A stretch of 43,328 nucleotides of DNA from Acidobacteria bacterium 28-9 (GCA_002050355.1 MWYY01000036.1:1-43328); one strand, 5' to 3'; counted from the first letter of the stretch, positions 17,877 to 26,888 are shown. Numbers and translations are program-made. The notes: generated by a model not told the origin, from the sequence alone.

Positions 17877-18884
17877 TTACCAATTCGTTTCCGTGTTTTT
17901 CTCCGCTTCGCCGTGTTCGACAAGAAATCTTTCGGCGTCAATCGCCGCCATACAGCCCGAACCTGCCGCCGTTATTGCCTGGCGATAATAATGGTCTTGC
18001 GCGTCACCGCAGGCGAAAACGCCGGGAATGTTGGTTTTCATCGTGCGACCTTCGGTTTTTAAATATCCGGTTTCGTCCATCTCGAGAACGCCTTTGAAAA
18101 GGTCTGTGTTCGGTTTGTGTCCGATAGCGACAAAAACGCCTTGCGTCGGAAAAATTGACTCTTCGTTTTTCTGATTGTTGAAGATTTTCACGCCCGTTAC
18201 GCCTTCGTCTTTCGTGCCGAGAATTTCGCGGATTTCCGTATTCCACACAACGTCTATTTTCTCGTTGTTAAAAACGCGCTCCTGCATAATTTTCGAAGCC
18301 CGGAACGAACCGCGGCGGTGCATTAAGCTCACTTTCGAGGCAAAGCGCGTCAGAAACATCGCTTCTTCCATCGCCGTGTCGCCGCCGCCGACGATGACGA
18401 CCGGTTTGCCTCGAAAAAAGAAACCGTCGCAGGTGGCACACGCCGAAACGCCGTTGCCGCCCAAACCGACGGGCGCGGGTTCTTCGCCCGGAACGCCAAT
18501 CCATTTGGCGGAAGCGCCCGTTGAGATTATTAAAGTTTCCGCTTTTATAACAGTCGTAATATCGTCGCTGTCGGCGCTTTCCTTTGCATTGAGCGTGAAC
18601 GGTCTTTCGGATAAATCGACCGAATCAATCCAGACGTTTAAGATTTCCGTGCCGAAGCGTTCGGCTTGCGCCCTAAACTGGTTCATCAACTCCGGTCCCA
18701 TAATTCCATCTGCAAATCCGGGATAATTTTCAACGTCCGTCGTGATTGTAAGTTGTCCGCCCGGCTGCGGACCATCAATGACAATCGGTTCAAGCTGCGC
18801 GCGCGAAGCGTAAATTGCCGCCGTCAGTCCTGCGGGACCCGAACCCAAAATAACCACTTTGCGATTGATTTCCGTCTGCGCCAT
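17877..18884 (-). CDS. trxB: Thioredoxin reductase
   Basis: 335 residues, slightly longer than the usual 310-320. FAD-binding GSGPAGLTAAIYASRA at about 13-28; redox-active ACATCDGFF (Cys149, Cys152); NADPH-binding GGGDTAMEEA; and the C-terminal FAD motif GVFACGDAQDHYYRQAITAA. It reduces thioredoxin with NADPH in the cytoplasm. The gene is divergent from the crotonase gene and ends in a terminator, so it is probably monocistronic. Confidence 0.96.
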   Translation of the reverse strand: MAQTEINRKVVILGSGPAGLTAAIYASRAQLEPIVIDGPQPGGQLTITTDVENYPGFADGIMGPELMNQFRAQAERFGTEILNVWIDSVDLSERPFTLNAKESADSDDITTVIKAETLIISTGASAKWIGVPGEEPAPVGLGGNGVSACATCDGFFFRGKPVVIVGGGDTAMEEAMFLTRFASKVSLMHRRGSFRASKIMQERVFNNEKIDVVWNTEIREILGTKDEGVTGVKIFNNQKNEESIFPTQGVFVAIGHKPNTDLFKGVLEMDETGYLKTEGRTMKTNIPGVFACGDAQDHYYRQAITAAGSGCMAAIDAERFLVEHGEAEKNTETNW

Positions 18885-19062
18885 AAAAATTTACCGTTCT
18901 CCGTATTTAAAGATGTTTGCTGTAACAGTGTTTTTACAGTATAACTATCAAATAATAAATTAGTCGAATTTGCAGTCAAACGCTTTATTTCGCTTTATGA
19001 TGTTAGAAGTGAGCAACTTGATTTTACTAACTTCTACAACTAACATCCGACATTTGAATATT

Positions 19063-19848
19063 ATGCCCGATTACGAAACAATCTCAGTTGAAAAACGCGA
19101 TGAAGGCATTGCCGTTTTAACGATAAACCGTCCTGATAAACTTAACGCCCTGAATTCAAAAGTTCACGCTGAAGGTGTCGCCGCACTCGACGAATTAAGA
19201 AAAGACGATTCTGTCAGAGTCTTGGTAATTACCGGCGCGGGTGAAAAATCTTTTATTGCGGGCGCGGACATCGGCGAGTTTGCCGGAAAAACTTCCGTAA
19301 CGCAAAGAAACGTTTTTCAAGAGCGTTCGCTTTTTAATTCGCTTGATACGTTTCCAAAACCTGTGATTGCAATGATAAACGGTTTTTGTTTGGGCGGCGG
19401 CTGCGAACTAGCTTTGGCGTGTGATTTGCGCACGGCGAGCGAAAAGGCGCGCTTCGGACAACCGGAAATAAATTTAGGCATAATTCCAGGAGGTGGCGGA
19501 ACGCAACGTCTAACCCGTTTAATCGGCGAAACGAAAGCGATGGAAATGATTTTGACCGGCGATATGATTGACGCGCAAACAGCGTATAATCTCGGCTTGG
19601 TCAATGATGTTTTTCCGGCGGAAGAATTGGAAGAAAAGACGTTTGCGCTGGCAAATAAAATCGCTGAAAAAGCGCCGATTGCGCTGCAAATGGCGAAAGA
19701 AGCCGTCAAACTCGCTTCACGCTCAAACTTAGACGAAGGCTTGCGTCGCGAAGTTGACCTTTTCGCCGTCTGTTTTTCAACCGAAGACAAGGAAGAAGGA
19801 GTTGCGGCGTTTCTGGAAAAGCGCAAACCGGTTTTCAAAGGAAGGTAA
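19063..19848 (+). CDS. Enoyl-CoA hydratase/isomerase (crotonase) family
   Basis: 261 residues, exactly the family length when started at ATG 19063; the frame is open further upstream but without similarity. Oxyanion-hole segments FIAGADIGEF and CLGGGCELALACD are seen, with both catalytic glutamates of true hydratases (Glu115 in GGCEL and Glu135 in FGQPEINLG, spaced 20 apart as in rat mitochondrial hydratase). GGGGTQRLTRLIG follows. It should hydrate trans-2-enoyl-CoA in fatty-acid oxidation. No other beta-oxidation gene is adjacent. No clear ribosome-binding site is seen. Confidence 0.92.
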   Translation: MPDYETISVEKRDEGIAVLTINRPDKLNALNSKVHAEGVAALDELRKDDSVRVLVITGAGEKSFIAGADIGEFAGKTSVTQRNVFQERSLFNSLDTFPKPVIAMINGFCLGGGCELALACDLRTASEKARFGQPEINLGIIPGGGGTQRLTRLIGETKAMEMILTGDMIDAQTAYNLGLVNDVFPAEELEEKTFALANKIAEKAPIALQMAKEAVKLASRSNLDEGLRREVDLFAVCFSTEDKEEGVAAFLEKRKPVFKGR

Positions 19849-19974
19849 AAACAATTACGAATTTCAAATAACGAATTAATCCATTGTTTTTGCACAATCG
19901 AAAATTTATGATTAGTAATTCAAGAAGAGCGTTTGCTCATTCGCAATTCGTAATTTATAATTCGTAATTGTTTT
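19848..19974. repeat. Inverted-repeat element upstream of tRNA-Ala
   Basis: AAAACAATTACGAATT (19848-19863) is exactly inverted at 19959-19974, with further AATTCGTAATT-like repeats inside. The element spans 127 bases from the crotonase stop to two bases before the tRNA, like a miniature intergenic repeat. Confidence 0.55.
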
Positions 19975-19975
19975 C

Positions 19976-20052
<77 letters not shown>

Positions 20053-20091
20053 AACATCTTGATTTCTTGGTATTTTACAATGATTTACGAG

Positions 20092-20125
20092 AAAAAAAGG
20101 CAAGCCTTAAACGCTTGCCTTTTTT
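20092..20125 (+). terminator. Intrinsic terminator of tRNA-Ala
   Basis: AAAAAGGCAAGC (20094-20105), seven-base loop, GCTTGCCTTTTT (20113-20124): a perfect stem ending in a T run, about 40 bases after the tRNA. Confidence 0.88.
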
Positions 20126-20201
20126 GCTTTGTGTGCCTATAGTGTGCCAACCTGAAATTTACTTGAAACAGTCTCATAAATAGTCATGCTAAATTTAAAG
20201 C

Positions 20202-20851
20202 ATGGCAAAAAGTGAACAATTAACGGATGAGCAATGGGCGATACTTGAGCCGCTCATTGCCGAACCTATCCGCCGCGACGACGGACGCGGCAGACCGTGG
20301 CGAGAAAACCGCGAAGTGCTTGACGGAATTCTCTGGATATTGCGAACCGGTGCGCGATGGCAGGATTTGCCTGATAGATTTCCGCCATACCAGACTTGCC
20401 ATCGTCGTTTCCAAATGTGGGTTAAGGACGGCACTTTGAAAAGTGTGTTGGAGAATTTGGCGGAAGATCTGCGGACGCGCGGAGAACTGGATTTATCAGA
20501 ATGTTTTATTGACGGAACATTTGTTTCGGCTAAAAAAGGGGCTTCCAGGTGGGAGCGACCAAGCGGGGCAAAGGTACGAAGATCATGGCAGTAGCAGACC
20601 GCGCTGGTTTTCCTCTCGCCGTCTACACTGATTCTGCTTCGCCGCATGAAGTCCGCCTTGTTGGAAAAACTCTCGCCGAAGTTTTTACCAGCCAATCGCC
20701 TGCGCGATTGATTGGTGATAAGGCATATGATTCGGATCCATTGGATGCCGAGTTGGCTGAACAAGGCATTGAATTGATTGCGCTGCATAAAGGCAACCGA
20801 CAAAAAGCTAAAACGCAGGATGGTCGAAAACTTCGCCGGTATAAGCTGTAG
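20202..20851 (+). pseudogene. IS5-family (IS427-like) transposase remnant, two frames, C-terminus missing
   Basis: Frame 1 (20202-20594) starts [16 protein letters not shown] and runs through [20 protein letters not shown] to [13 protein letters not shown], the N-terminal part with the first catalytic Asp. The protein continues in the -1 frame ([20 protein letters not shown], then HEVRLVGK, then [13 protein letters not shown] with the second Asp) and stops at TAG 20849 after [11 protein letters not shown]427-group elements are made by frameshifting, and A6G at 20532-20538 is the likely slip site. The part that normally follows GRxLRRY, with the catalytic Glu (xVERxFAW), is absent. The copy is therefore truncated and cannot transpose by itself. 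Confidence 0.85.
20532..20538 (+). other. A6G frameshift site in IS5-like transposase
   Basis: Six A followed by GGGG, exactly where the IS5-like protein must pass from frame 1 (GCT AAA AAA GGG) to the -1 frame to keep similarity. The -1 frame opens immediately after a TAA at 20531-20533. Confidence 0.55.
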
Positions 20852-20908
20852 TAAGTAGTCGTGCAAAATTACTCTGACATTTTATCGTTTTTTCGCTAAA
20901 ATTCAGAA

Positions 20909-21945
20909 ATGCGATTCATCAAATTATCAGAATCTGAATTGAAAAGTTTGCAGCAAGGTCAACGCTACGGCAAACATTTTCTCTTTCGAGATCGTTGCCA
21001 ATGCCTGATTCTATCCCATCAGGGACAGACGATTCCGCAATTAACCGAGCTGTTCAAAGTTCATCGCGTCACCATTTATGAATGGTTTAACCTGTGGGAA
21101 TCGGGCGGCATCGAAGCCCTACATAAAAAGCCGGGGCAAGGTCGTCGTCCGAAACTTTCGCCCGCCAACCCGCAACACGTCGAGCGAGCGCGGGCATTAG
21201 TGGAAAACGAAAGGCAAAATCTGAAAGCCGTCGTTGCTAAACTATCGGCTGAACTCGACATTGAGATGCATCCCGATACGCTGAAACGCTTTTTAAAAAA
21301 CTTGGCTACACTTTCCGCCGATTCCGCAAATGCCTCAAGAAAAGTCAGGACGCAAATCTCTACAATGAAGGCAAAATGAATCTCCGGCGTTTGCGGCAAC
21401 TATGCGCTGACGGTCATCTTGACCTTTATTATTCGGACGAATCCGCGTTTTCGATGAATCCGTGTCTGCCTTACGGCTGGCAGGCAAAAGGTGAAACCAT
21501 TGGTATCGTTCCGCAGGGAAACCGAAAAATCAATGTTTTCGGCATCTTCAGCTCAGATAATTTCGGCTTTACTAAATTTTCCGACCAGAATATTAACGCC
21601 GAGTTCATCATTTCGGCAATCGAGGAATTTGCTCAAAACCTGACACCTGACAAACCGGCGGTTTTAGTTCTGGATAACGCCGCAATGCATCATAGCCGGT
21701 TGTTTCGGGAAAAATCGGTAAATTGGCAAGCAAAAGGTTTGTTTGTCTTTTAACTGCCGAAATATTCGCCGCATTTGAATTTAGCCGAAACTTTTTGGCG
21801 TAAAGCAAAATATGAATGGCTGAAGCCTTCGGATTATTTTTCATTTGAGAAATACAAAGAAAAATTAACTGAAATTTTTACAAATATCGGCACGAAATAT
21901 CGAATCAATTTCAAAGAGCAAAAATGTCAGCCTATTTCTGCCTGA
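20909..21945 (+). pseudogene. IS630-family transposase, frameshifted and interrupted by a stop
   Basis: OrfA (20909-21379) encodes the N-terminal helix-turn-helix part (QTIPQLTELFKVHRVTIYEW, GRRPKLSP). The protein continues in the -1 frame from the slippery site at 21295-21301 (KKLGYTFRRFRKCLKKSQ) into the DDE domain: YYSDESAFSM (first Asp), VLDNAAMHHS (second Asp). TAA 21751-21753 then interrupts GLFVF*LPKYSPHLNLAETFWRK, where relatives have an aromatic residue. The third catalytic residue, Glu in NLAETFW, lies beyond this stop, so the transposase should be dead unless the stop is read through. After the stop the frame runs to TGA 21943. Confidence 0.85.
21295..21301 (+). other. Slippery heptamer A_AAA_AAC, -1 frameshift signal
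   Basis: The orfA frame reads TTA AAA AAC at this place, that is a canonical X_XXY_YYZ heptamer. A -1 slip gives AAA AAA CTT GGC TAC, which restores the family-like sequence KKLGYTFRRF. Confidence 0.7.
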
Positions 21946-21949
21946 CTAC

Positions 21950-22645
21950 TTAATACACATAATCCTTGCTCAGTCGCCGGTTTCGATTCAACCAGGAGAA
22001 GGTTCGCTCAACAATCCAGCGTTTCGGAACTATGACAAAGCCCTTCAATTGGTCGTTCCTTTTGACAATTTCAAGTATCCATAAACATTGCGCGGCAACC
22101 CACACAATCAATTTGCCGCGATAACCGCCGTCTGCCCAAATCAGTCGCAGAGGCGGCATCTGTTCTTTGATTTCTGAAAATAACATTTTCGCCCCGTCGC
22201 GGTCTTGAACATTGGCGGTTAAGACTTTGGCTTTGAGCAGCAAGCCAAGCGTGTCAACCAGAATAATGACGCTTCCTGCCTTTAACACGCTTGCCGGCAT
22301 CATACCCCTTTGAGGCGGCTTGTTCATCGGTTTTGACTGATTGCGAATCAATGATCGCCGCGCTCGGAGCGGCTTGTTTTCCAACAGCAAGTCGAGTCTT
22401 TTGTCGCAGTTTGTCATTGATGGCAACAAAGCATTCCGATTCACGCCACAGGCGAAAGTAATAATAAACGGTTTGCCATTTCGGATACTCACGCGGCAGC
22501 ATTCGCCACTGACAACCACTGCGTGCCAAATAACAAAGAGCATTGAAAATTTCGCGTAAATTAACGCAACGTTTTCGCCCGAATCGTTCGGGCGGTGGTA
22601 ACATGGTTTCAAGCAATTTCCATTGCTCATCGGAAAGGCGGCAAG
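21950..22645 (-). pseudogene. IS5-family transposase remnant, both ends damaged, one frameshift
   Basis: The minus strand encodes RLSDEQWKLLETMLPPPERF, then LCYLARSGCQWRMLPREYP and YYYFRLW, then IDSQSVKTDE up to GKRVKGRKRH in one frame. It continues in another with ILVDTLGLLLKAKVLTANVQ, LIWADGGYRG and VPKRWIVERTFSWLNRNRRL. At the join, CATTATTCTG has one base too many (CATATTCTG would keep the frame), with no slippery run, so a mutation is likely. There is no in-frame start codon before RLSDEQW. The 3' end stops right at the IS630 element after SKDY. No terminal inverted repeats are left. It differs from the left IS5-like copy in sequence. Confidence 0.85.
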
Positions 22646-22939
22646 GAACTCGATAATAAAGCGCTGACAGACCTCGACCGCGTTGTAAATTTTATCACCG
22701 AGCTTAAATTAAACGGTCAAAATCTTTTACTTTTCGGCTTTGCCGACGACGGTCAGAACAGCAATACGAATCTAAATCTTTCACAGGAACGCGCGATGGT
22801 CGTCGCCGATCAGCTTACGCGGCGCGGAGTCATGCCGACGGTCGTAACGGGATTCGGCTCCAGTCTTCCGGTGGCGTCCGGCTCGACCGAAGAAGGACGC
22901 GAGAAAAATCGGCGAGTCGAGTTGTGGTTACGAAAATAG
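22646..22939 (+). pseudogene. C-terminal remnant of an OmpA-domain protein
   Basis: Recognisable OmpA/MotB-like peptidoglycan-binding domain: ELDNKALTDLDRVVNFI, LLLFGFADDGQN, NLNLSQERAMVVADQLTRRG, GFGSSLPVASGSTEEGRE, NRRVELWL. The 5' part is gone and replaced by IS5-type sequence; the open frame extends to 22595 but that portion belongs to the transposase. The spelling of this domain is the one I associate with phosphate-type substrate-binding proteins fused to OmpA domains. That would suit the Na/phosphate cotransporter gene just downstream. Confidence 0.75.
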
Positions 22940-23086
22940 CCGTCAATTCCGTTCATCTTTTGAAAAGGAACATCACCGGCATTTCGCAAAAGACATCTAA
23001 TTAACAGAAATTTAGCAAAAATGTAACATCCGAACTGATAAATTAGAGTGCTAAACCAAAAATTAAGCGCGGGGTTCTAACTTTTT

Positions 23087-24061
23087 ATGTTGGAAATCAT
23101 TTTAACTTTAGCCGGCGGTCTTGTCCTTTTTTTATATGCCGTCGGAAATTTGTCTGAAACCATCAAAGACTGGGCAGGCGACCGGGCGCGTGATTTTATC
23201 GCCCGTTTTACGCGCAATGTTTTTACGGCGATAATCGTCGGAATTGTCGTAACGACCATTTTGGATTCTTCTTCGGCGGTAATTATTTTGACGATTGTGC
23301 TGGTCAATGCCGGAACTTTAACCTTCAAGCAGGCAATCGGAATCGTAATGGGCGCGAATATCGGCACGACCGTTTCGAGCCAGATTATTGCGATGGATGT
23401 TGGGAAATATTCGCCGATTGCTTTAATAATCGGTTTGATCCTTTTGATAATCAGCCACAATCCGAAAATCAACCGCACGGGAAAAATTCTGCTTTATTTC
23501 GGAATGCTCTTTTTCGGACTTTACACAATGGAAAACGCCGTCGAGCCGCTCAAAGGCGAGCCGCAGTTCTCCGAGTGGATGAGCGGTCTGGAAAATCCGC
23601 TTTACGGCGCGTTAGTCGGAGGTCTTGTAACGGTGATTATTCAATCGTCGTCGGCAACGGTCGGAATGGTGATTACGCTGGCAAAACAATCTTTGATAAC
23701 TCTTCCGGCGGGCATTGCCGTAATGCTCGGCGCGGAACTCGGAACTTGCGCCGATACGCTCCTGGCGACCATCCGTTCCAATCGGCAGGCACTTAAAACA
23801 GGTATATTTCATCTGTTTTTTAATTTTGTAACAGTCACGCTTGGACTACTTCTGTTTGTTCCGTTCGTAGCTTTGGTCAAACAAATTTCGGGCGAGAGCG
23901 ATATTAAAAATCAAATTGCTAACGCTCATTTATTATTTAATGTTTTGGGAGTTCTGGCATTTGTCGCTTTCGTTCCATTTTTTGAAAAGGTTTTAAATCG
24001 TCTGCTTCCCGACAAAGCGCAGGAAAAACCGAAACTACACGAAGCGGCTCAACCAATTTAA
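23087..24061 (+). CDS. Na/Pi cotransporter family protein
   Basis: 324 residues, about eight membrane helices in two inverted halves, each with the signature of Na_Pi_cotrans proteins: TTILDSSSAVIILTIVLVNA (about 58-77) and TVIIQSSSATVGMVITLAKQ (about 180-199). GANIGTTVSSQ and GAELGTCADTLLA are the paired second motifs. Such proteins carry phosphate with sodium or export it. There is no C-terminal PhoU domain, unlike many bacterial relatives. The ribosome-binding site is weak. The upstream neighbour is the destroyed OmpA-domain gene, once perhaps part of the same phosphate locus. Confidence 0.92.
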   Translation: MLEIILTLAGGLVLFLYAVGNLSETIKDWAGDRARDFIARFTRNVFTAIIVGIVVTTILDSSSAVIILTIVLVNAGTLTFKQAIGIVMGANIGTTVSSQIIAMDVGKYSPIALIIGLILLIISHNPKINRTGKILLYFGMLFFGLYTMENAVEPLKGEPQFSEWMSGLENPLYGALVGGLVTVIIQSSSATVGMVITLAKQSLITLPAGIAVMLGAELGTCADTLLATIRSNRQALKTGIFHLFFNFVTVTLGLLLFVPFVALVKQISGESDIKNQIANAHLLFNVLGVLAFVAFVPFFEKVLNRLLPDKAQEKPKLHEAAQPI

Positions 24062-24202
24062 TTTCCGCGCTGTTGTCAATTTTTCGTATCGCCTCATCAA
24101 CTTTTCAAACTGATATTTTTGCAGAAGAATCTGAAAATCAACGTCAGTAGAGATATTCCGGCGCGGGCTTCGGTCGAAAGAATCGCCGACCAAACCGGAA
24201 AC

Positions 24203-25417
24203 CTAATGGACATTTGTGGTCAGCGGTTCGCCGATGACTGTTGACCGCCGTCTGCCGGTGGTTGCCTGTCTCGGAACACGGTCTTCGCGTTTCATTGCCA
24301 GACGAAACGCCGGGCGCATACTTTTATGACCGAGAATGCCGCACAGCCACACTGCCCGGCGAAGCCACTTCGGACCGCCGCCCTTCCAATGCGCCGAGAG
24401 TGGCTGCACGCCAAAGCCGTCGCCGGTGTCAAAATGCACACGGTCAAACCAACGCCGTCTGCCTTCGGGAAATTCGGGGTAATGTTTTAGGATTTCGACA
24501 ATCGAGGCGAGTTGCCGCGAATGAAGCGGCTGCCGGTATTCTGGCATTAAAACGACTTCGCTCCGCCGGTCAACGCGAATTTCTTCGGCGAATTCGGCAA
24601 AAGTTTTAGCGTTGGTCAAATTAAGAACCGTGTTCGCTTTTCCGCAGTGACGGTCGCCGCCCGTCACAATCGGCATATTCAAAGATTCCGCCAACTCGAT
24701 GACGGCTTTGTTTTCCGACCACGAACGAAAACCGTTTATTTCAAAGGCGTGAATCCATTTTCCGTGTTCGTGTAGGAAATGTTCGAGCAAATCGTCGTGG
24801 CGTTGCTGCCCGACGATTTCAATGTCCCAGAGCGGATGATTTAAGACAATCAAAACTTCCGGTATTTCATCGAGCAGCGCAAAAACCTCGCGGAGTTTTT
24901 CATTGTTCGGACTTTCTTCGCTAAAAGTGTAATCAAGCAGTTGCTCGGTAATTTCGACAGTCCGTTCCGGCGGCAAATTGTGAACGCCGACGTGCAGGTA
25001 GGCGTATTCAAACGGCACTGTCCATTCCATCGAAATTGGGGCTTGAGCGTGGTTGTTTTGTTCGCCGACTTGCAGATTCGCGTCGATACAATCGTGGTCG
25101 GTAATGGAAACGACGGCTTCCAAATTCATTCCGTTTATTTGTTCTTTTTCCAAACGGTAGACTTCATTTCCGGTCAAAGGCGGCGACCAGTAGCCGGTTG
25201 AAAAATCCGGCTCTTTTCCTTTACGCCCGAAATAGCTCAGACATTCTTTTTCCCAAAAATAAGAAACGATGGGAATTTTAGCCGCGTAATGCGGCACGAA
25301 ATCCAGCATCTCTTTAGAATGTTCGGTGTGACAGTGGAGAGAAACTCCGGTTTTTGCTTCTCTCCCCAAGTCCTTAGCCTTGTCCAAAATATGTAAGCGC
25401 GTCTGTTTTGAGTTCAT
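24203..25417 (-). CDS. PHP-domain phosphoesterase-like protein
   Basis: 404 residues. Metal-binding motifs of the PHP fold appear in order: SLHCHTEHSKEMLD (about 24-37), VVSITDHDCIDA, VLNHPLWDIE, FEINGFRSW and VTGGDRHCGKAN. PHP proteins hydrolyse phosphoesters with a trinuclear metal site; the substrate is unknown here. The last 70 or so residues are basic. ATG 25417 is used because GGAG lies seven bases upstream; the frame continues upstream without support. A 31-base palindrome (25438-25468) separates it from the acyltransferase gene on the same strand. Confidence 0.85.
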   Translation of the reverse strand: MNSKQTRLHILDKAKDLGREAKTGVSLHCHTEHSKEMLDFVPHYAAKIPIVSYFWEKECLSYFGRKGKEPDFSTGYWSPPLTGNEVYRLEKEQINGMNLEAVVSITDHDCIDANLQVGEQNNHAQAPISMEWTVPFEYAYLHVGVHNLPPERTVEITEQLLDYTFSEESPNNEKLREVFALLDEIPEVLIVLNHPLWDIEIVGQQRHDDLLEHFLHEHGKWIHAFEINGFRSWSENKAVIELAESLNMPIVTGGDRHCGKANTVLNLTNAKTFAEFAEEIRVDRRSEVVLMPEYRQPLHSRQLASIVEILKHYPEFPEGRRRWFDRVHFDTGDGFGVQPLSAHWKGGGPKWLRRAVWLCGILGHKSMRPAFRLAMKREDRVPRQATTGRRRSTVIGEPLTTNVH

Positions 25418-25437
25418 AAAATTTCTCCATCTAACAA

Positions 25438-25468
25438 GCGTCAATTTTTCCGCCGGAAAAATTGACGC
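25438..25468. promoter_or_regulatory. Perfect 31-bp palindrome before the PHP gene
   Basis: Arms 25438-25452 (GCGTCAATTTTTCCG) and 25454-25468 are exact reverse complements around a single C. It lies after the acyltransferase stop and 21 bases before the PHP start, both on the minus strand. It can serve as terminator or as operator. Confidence 0.5.
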
Positions 25469-25527
25469 GAAATAAAATTCCTAATTTTGAATTCAGCGAC
25501 GGATGCGACTATTCAGCAGCAGTAAAT

Positions 25528-26343
25528 TTATGTGGCGAAAAACATCCGTTTATATTTCTCGCTCATCGCCCGCAAATGGAAAATCACGAAAAAATCAACG
25601 GTTCCGAATTCCCGGTCGATTGCCGGTGCGCCGCAGATTTTTACGCCCATTTTCAGATAAATATTGAAAAGGCTCGGCAGTTCGATACGGTCGGTTGCGG
25701 CAAAAAATTTGTTGATTGGAAAGGCGCGTTTCGGGCGCGGTCGGACACAAATTGTCGGATGAAGATGTCCTTCGCGCTCGATCTGCTGAAAAACTTTTGC
25801 TCCGATTGTCGAGTCCTGCGTGAAAACCGAGCAGCAGCCGAAAAAATAACGTTTGTTTGATTGTTTTAGGTAATGCAGCAGAGCTTTCAATAACAAAAAG
25901 AGAACTTTTGAGTTGCGGTGTTCGCGCTTGATACAGGCTCTGCCGACTTCGAACGCCTGCGGCAAAATTTCGGGCGGTAAATCTTCGAGGCTGAATTCGT
26001 TGGAGGCGTAAAAACCGCTAACATTTCCGGCGGCTTCAATCGAGTTTATTCGATAAGTGCCGATTGTTTGACCGGTTGCTTTGTCAACGATAATAAGGTG
26101 TTTACAACCGGCATCATACTCGTCAAAATCAAGTCCGAGCGCCATTTTCTTGTTCGGCGCGGCGGAAAGTTCGACGTTGAAAACTTCATATCTGAGGCGC
26201 AGCGCAGATTCAACTTCAGCCGGTGTTTGGGCTAATTTCGCCAGATAGCGACCTTCTGCGATTTCCGAGGTGATGACTTTTCTCACTACCCGGGAAACAG
26301 GCAGTGTTCTTGTAAAACCAATTAGCTCATTGTTGATGACCAT
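25528..26343 (-). CDS. OlsB/hemolysin-like N-acyltransferase (GNAT fold)
   Basis: About 271 residues. LRLRYEVFNVELS, DFDEYDAGCKHLIIVD, TIGTYRIN, FEVGRACIKREHRNSKVLFL and YFFGCCSVFTQD are the conserved blocks of the ornithine-lipid acyltransferase (OlsB) and hemolysin-like GNAT family, which uses acyl-ACP to acylate an amine. Ornithine-lipid synthesis also needs OlsA, which is not beside it, so the acceptor is open. ATG 26343 is preferred to TTG 26358; neither has a good ribosome-binding site. Confidence 0.82.
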   Translation of the reverse strand: MVINNELIGFTRTLPVSRVVRKVITSEIAEGRYLAKLAQTPAEVESALRLRYEVFNVELSAAPNKKMALGLDFDEYDAGCKHLIIVDKATGQTIGTYRINSIEAAGNVSGFYASNEFSLEDLPPEILPQAFEVGRACIKREHRNSKVLFLLLKALLHYLKQSNKRYFFGCCSVFTQDSTIGAKVFQQIEREGHLHPTICVRPRPKRAFPINKFFAATDRIELPSLFNIYLKMGVKICGAPAIDREFGTVDFFVIFHLRAMSEKYKRMFFAT

Positions 26344-26436
26344 AAAATAGTTAAACAATGGAGTAAATCAATTTTTAACAGGCGGCGGTAACCGAAGAGT
26401 TACACTTGCATTAACATTCGGTTAAGATTTTCAACG

Positions 26437-26454
26437 GACGCAAAACTTTGCGTC
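26437..26454. promoter_or_regulatory. 18-bp palindrome followed by T-rich tract
   Basis: GACGCAAA AC TTTGCGTC, then TATTTCTTTTTT. It looks like a plus-strand terminator, but it lies between two divergent genes, so it is more likely a leader hairpin or operator of the amphi-Trp pair. Confidence 0.35.
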
Positions 26455-26603
26455 TATTTCTTTTTTCGCTTCGATGAATTGTTTGGATTATTCAAAGTTT
26501 TAATAAAATTTAATCAATACTTAATGTCGAATTCAACACTTCTTAACAACGCTTTCTCATACTTGATGTCTAAAGAAAAATTTAGACAAGGAGAAGTTTT
26601 ACA

Positions 26604-26876
26604 ATGCAAGAACAAGCAGTTGCACCTGAAACTGATGAAGTCGAAGCGTATTTATACGAGGAAAATCATACTCCCGAAGACATTGCGGAACGCCTGCGGG
26701 AAATTGCCGATATGCTGGAGAAAGGCACGGTTACGCTCGGTGATAAAACATTCGAGATTCCCGAAAATGTCGCTTTCAAATTGGAACTCGAAGAAGAACA
26801 CAACGGCGACATCGCGCCGATTAATTTTGAAATCGAAGTCGAAATCGTTTTTCCCGTCGTTTTGGCGGACTACTAA
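26604..26876 (+). CDS. amphi-Trp domain protein 1
   Basis: 90 residues, acidic. EDIAERLREIADMLEKGTVTLGDKTFEIPENVAFKLELEEE follows the pattern of amphi-Trp domains: an amphipathic helix with LRxLAD, a GxVxLGD turn, then alternating hydrophobic and acidic beta strands. The function of the family is not established. It has a strong AAGGAG seven bases before ATG. It forms a two-gene operon with a paralogue 12 bases downstream. The final Trp of the domain name is not seen here. Confidence 0.75.
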   Translation: MQEQAVAPETDEVEAYLYEENHTPEDIAERLREIADMLEKGTVTLGDKTFEIPENVAFKLELEEEHNGDIAPINFEIEVEIVFPVVLADY

Positions 26877-26888
26877 AAAGGAGGAATT

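Larger units (their letters stand above)
20854..21950 (+). mobile_element. IS630-family insertion sequence, 1097 bp
   Basis: Terminal inverted repeats 20854-20883 and 21921-21950 match at 24 of 30 positions (outer AGTAGTC and inner CTGACATTTT identical). Both ends are flanked by TA (20852-20853 and 21951-21952), the target duplication of IS630/Tc1 elements. Inside is one transposase spread over two frames with a nonsense codon. The element sits between two truncated IS5-type remnants that face each other. Confidence 0.9.
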
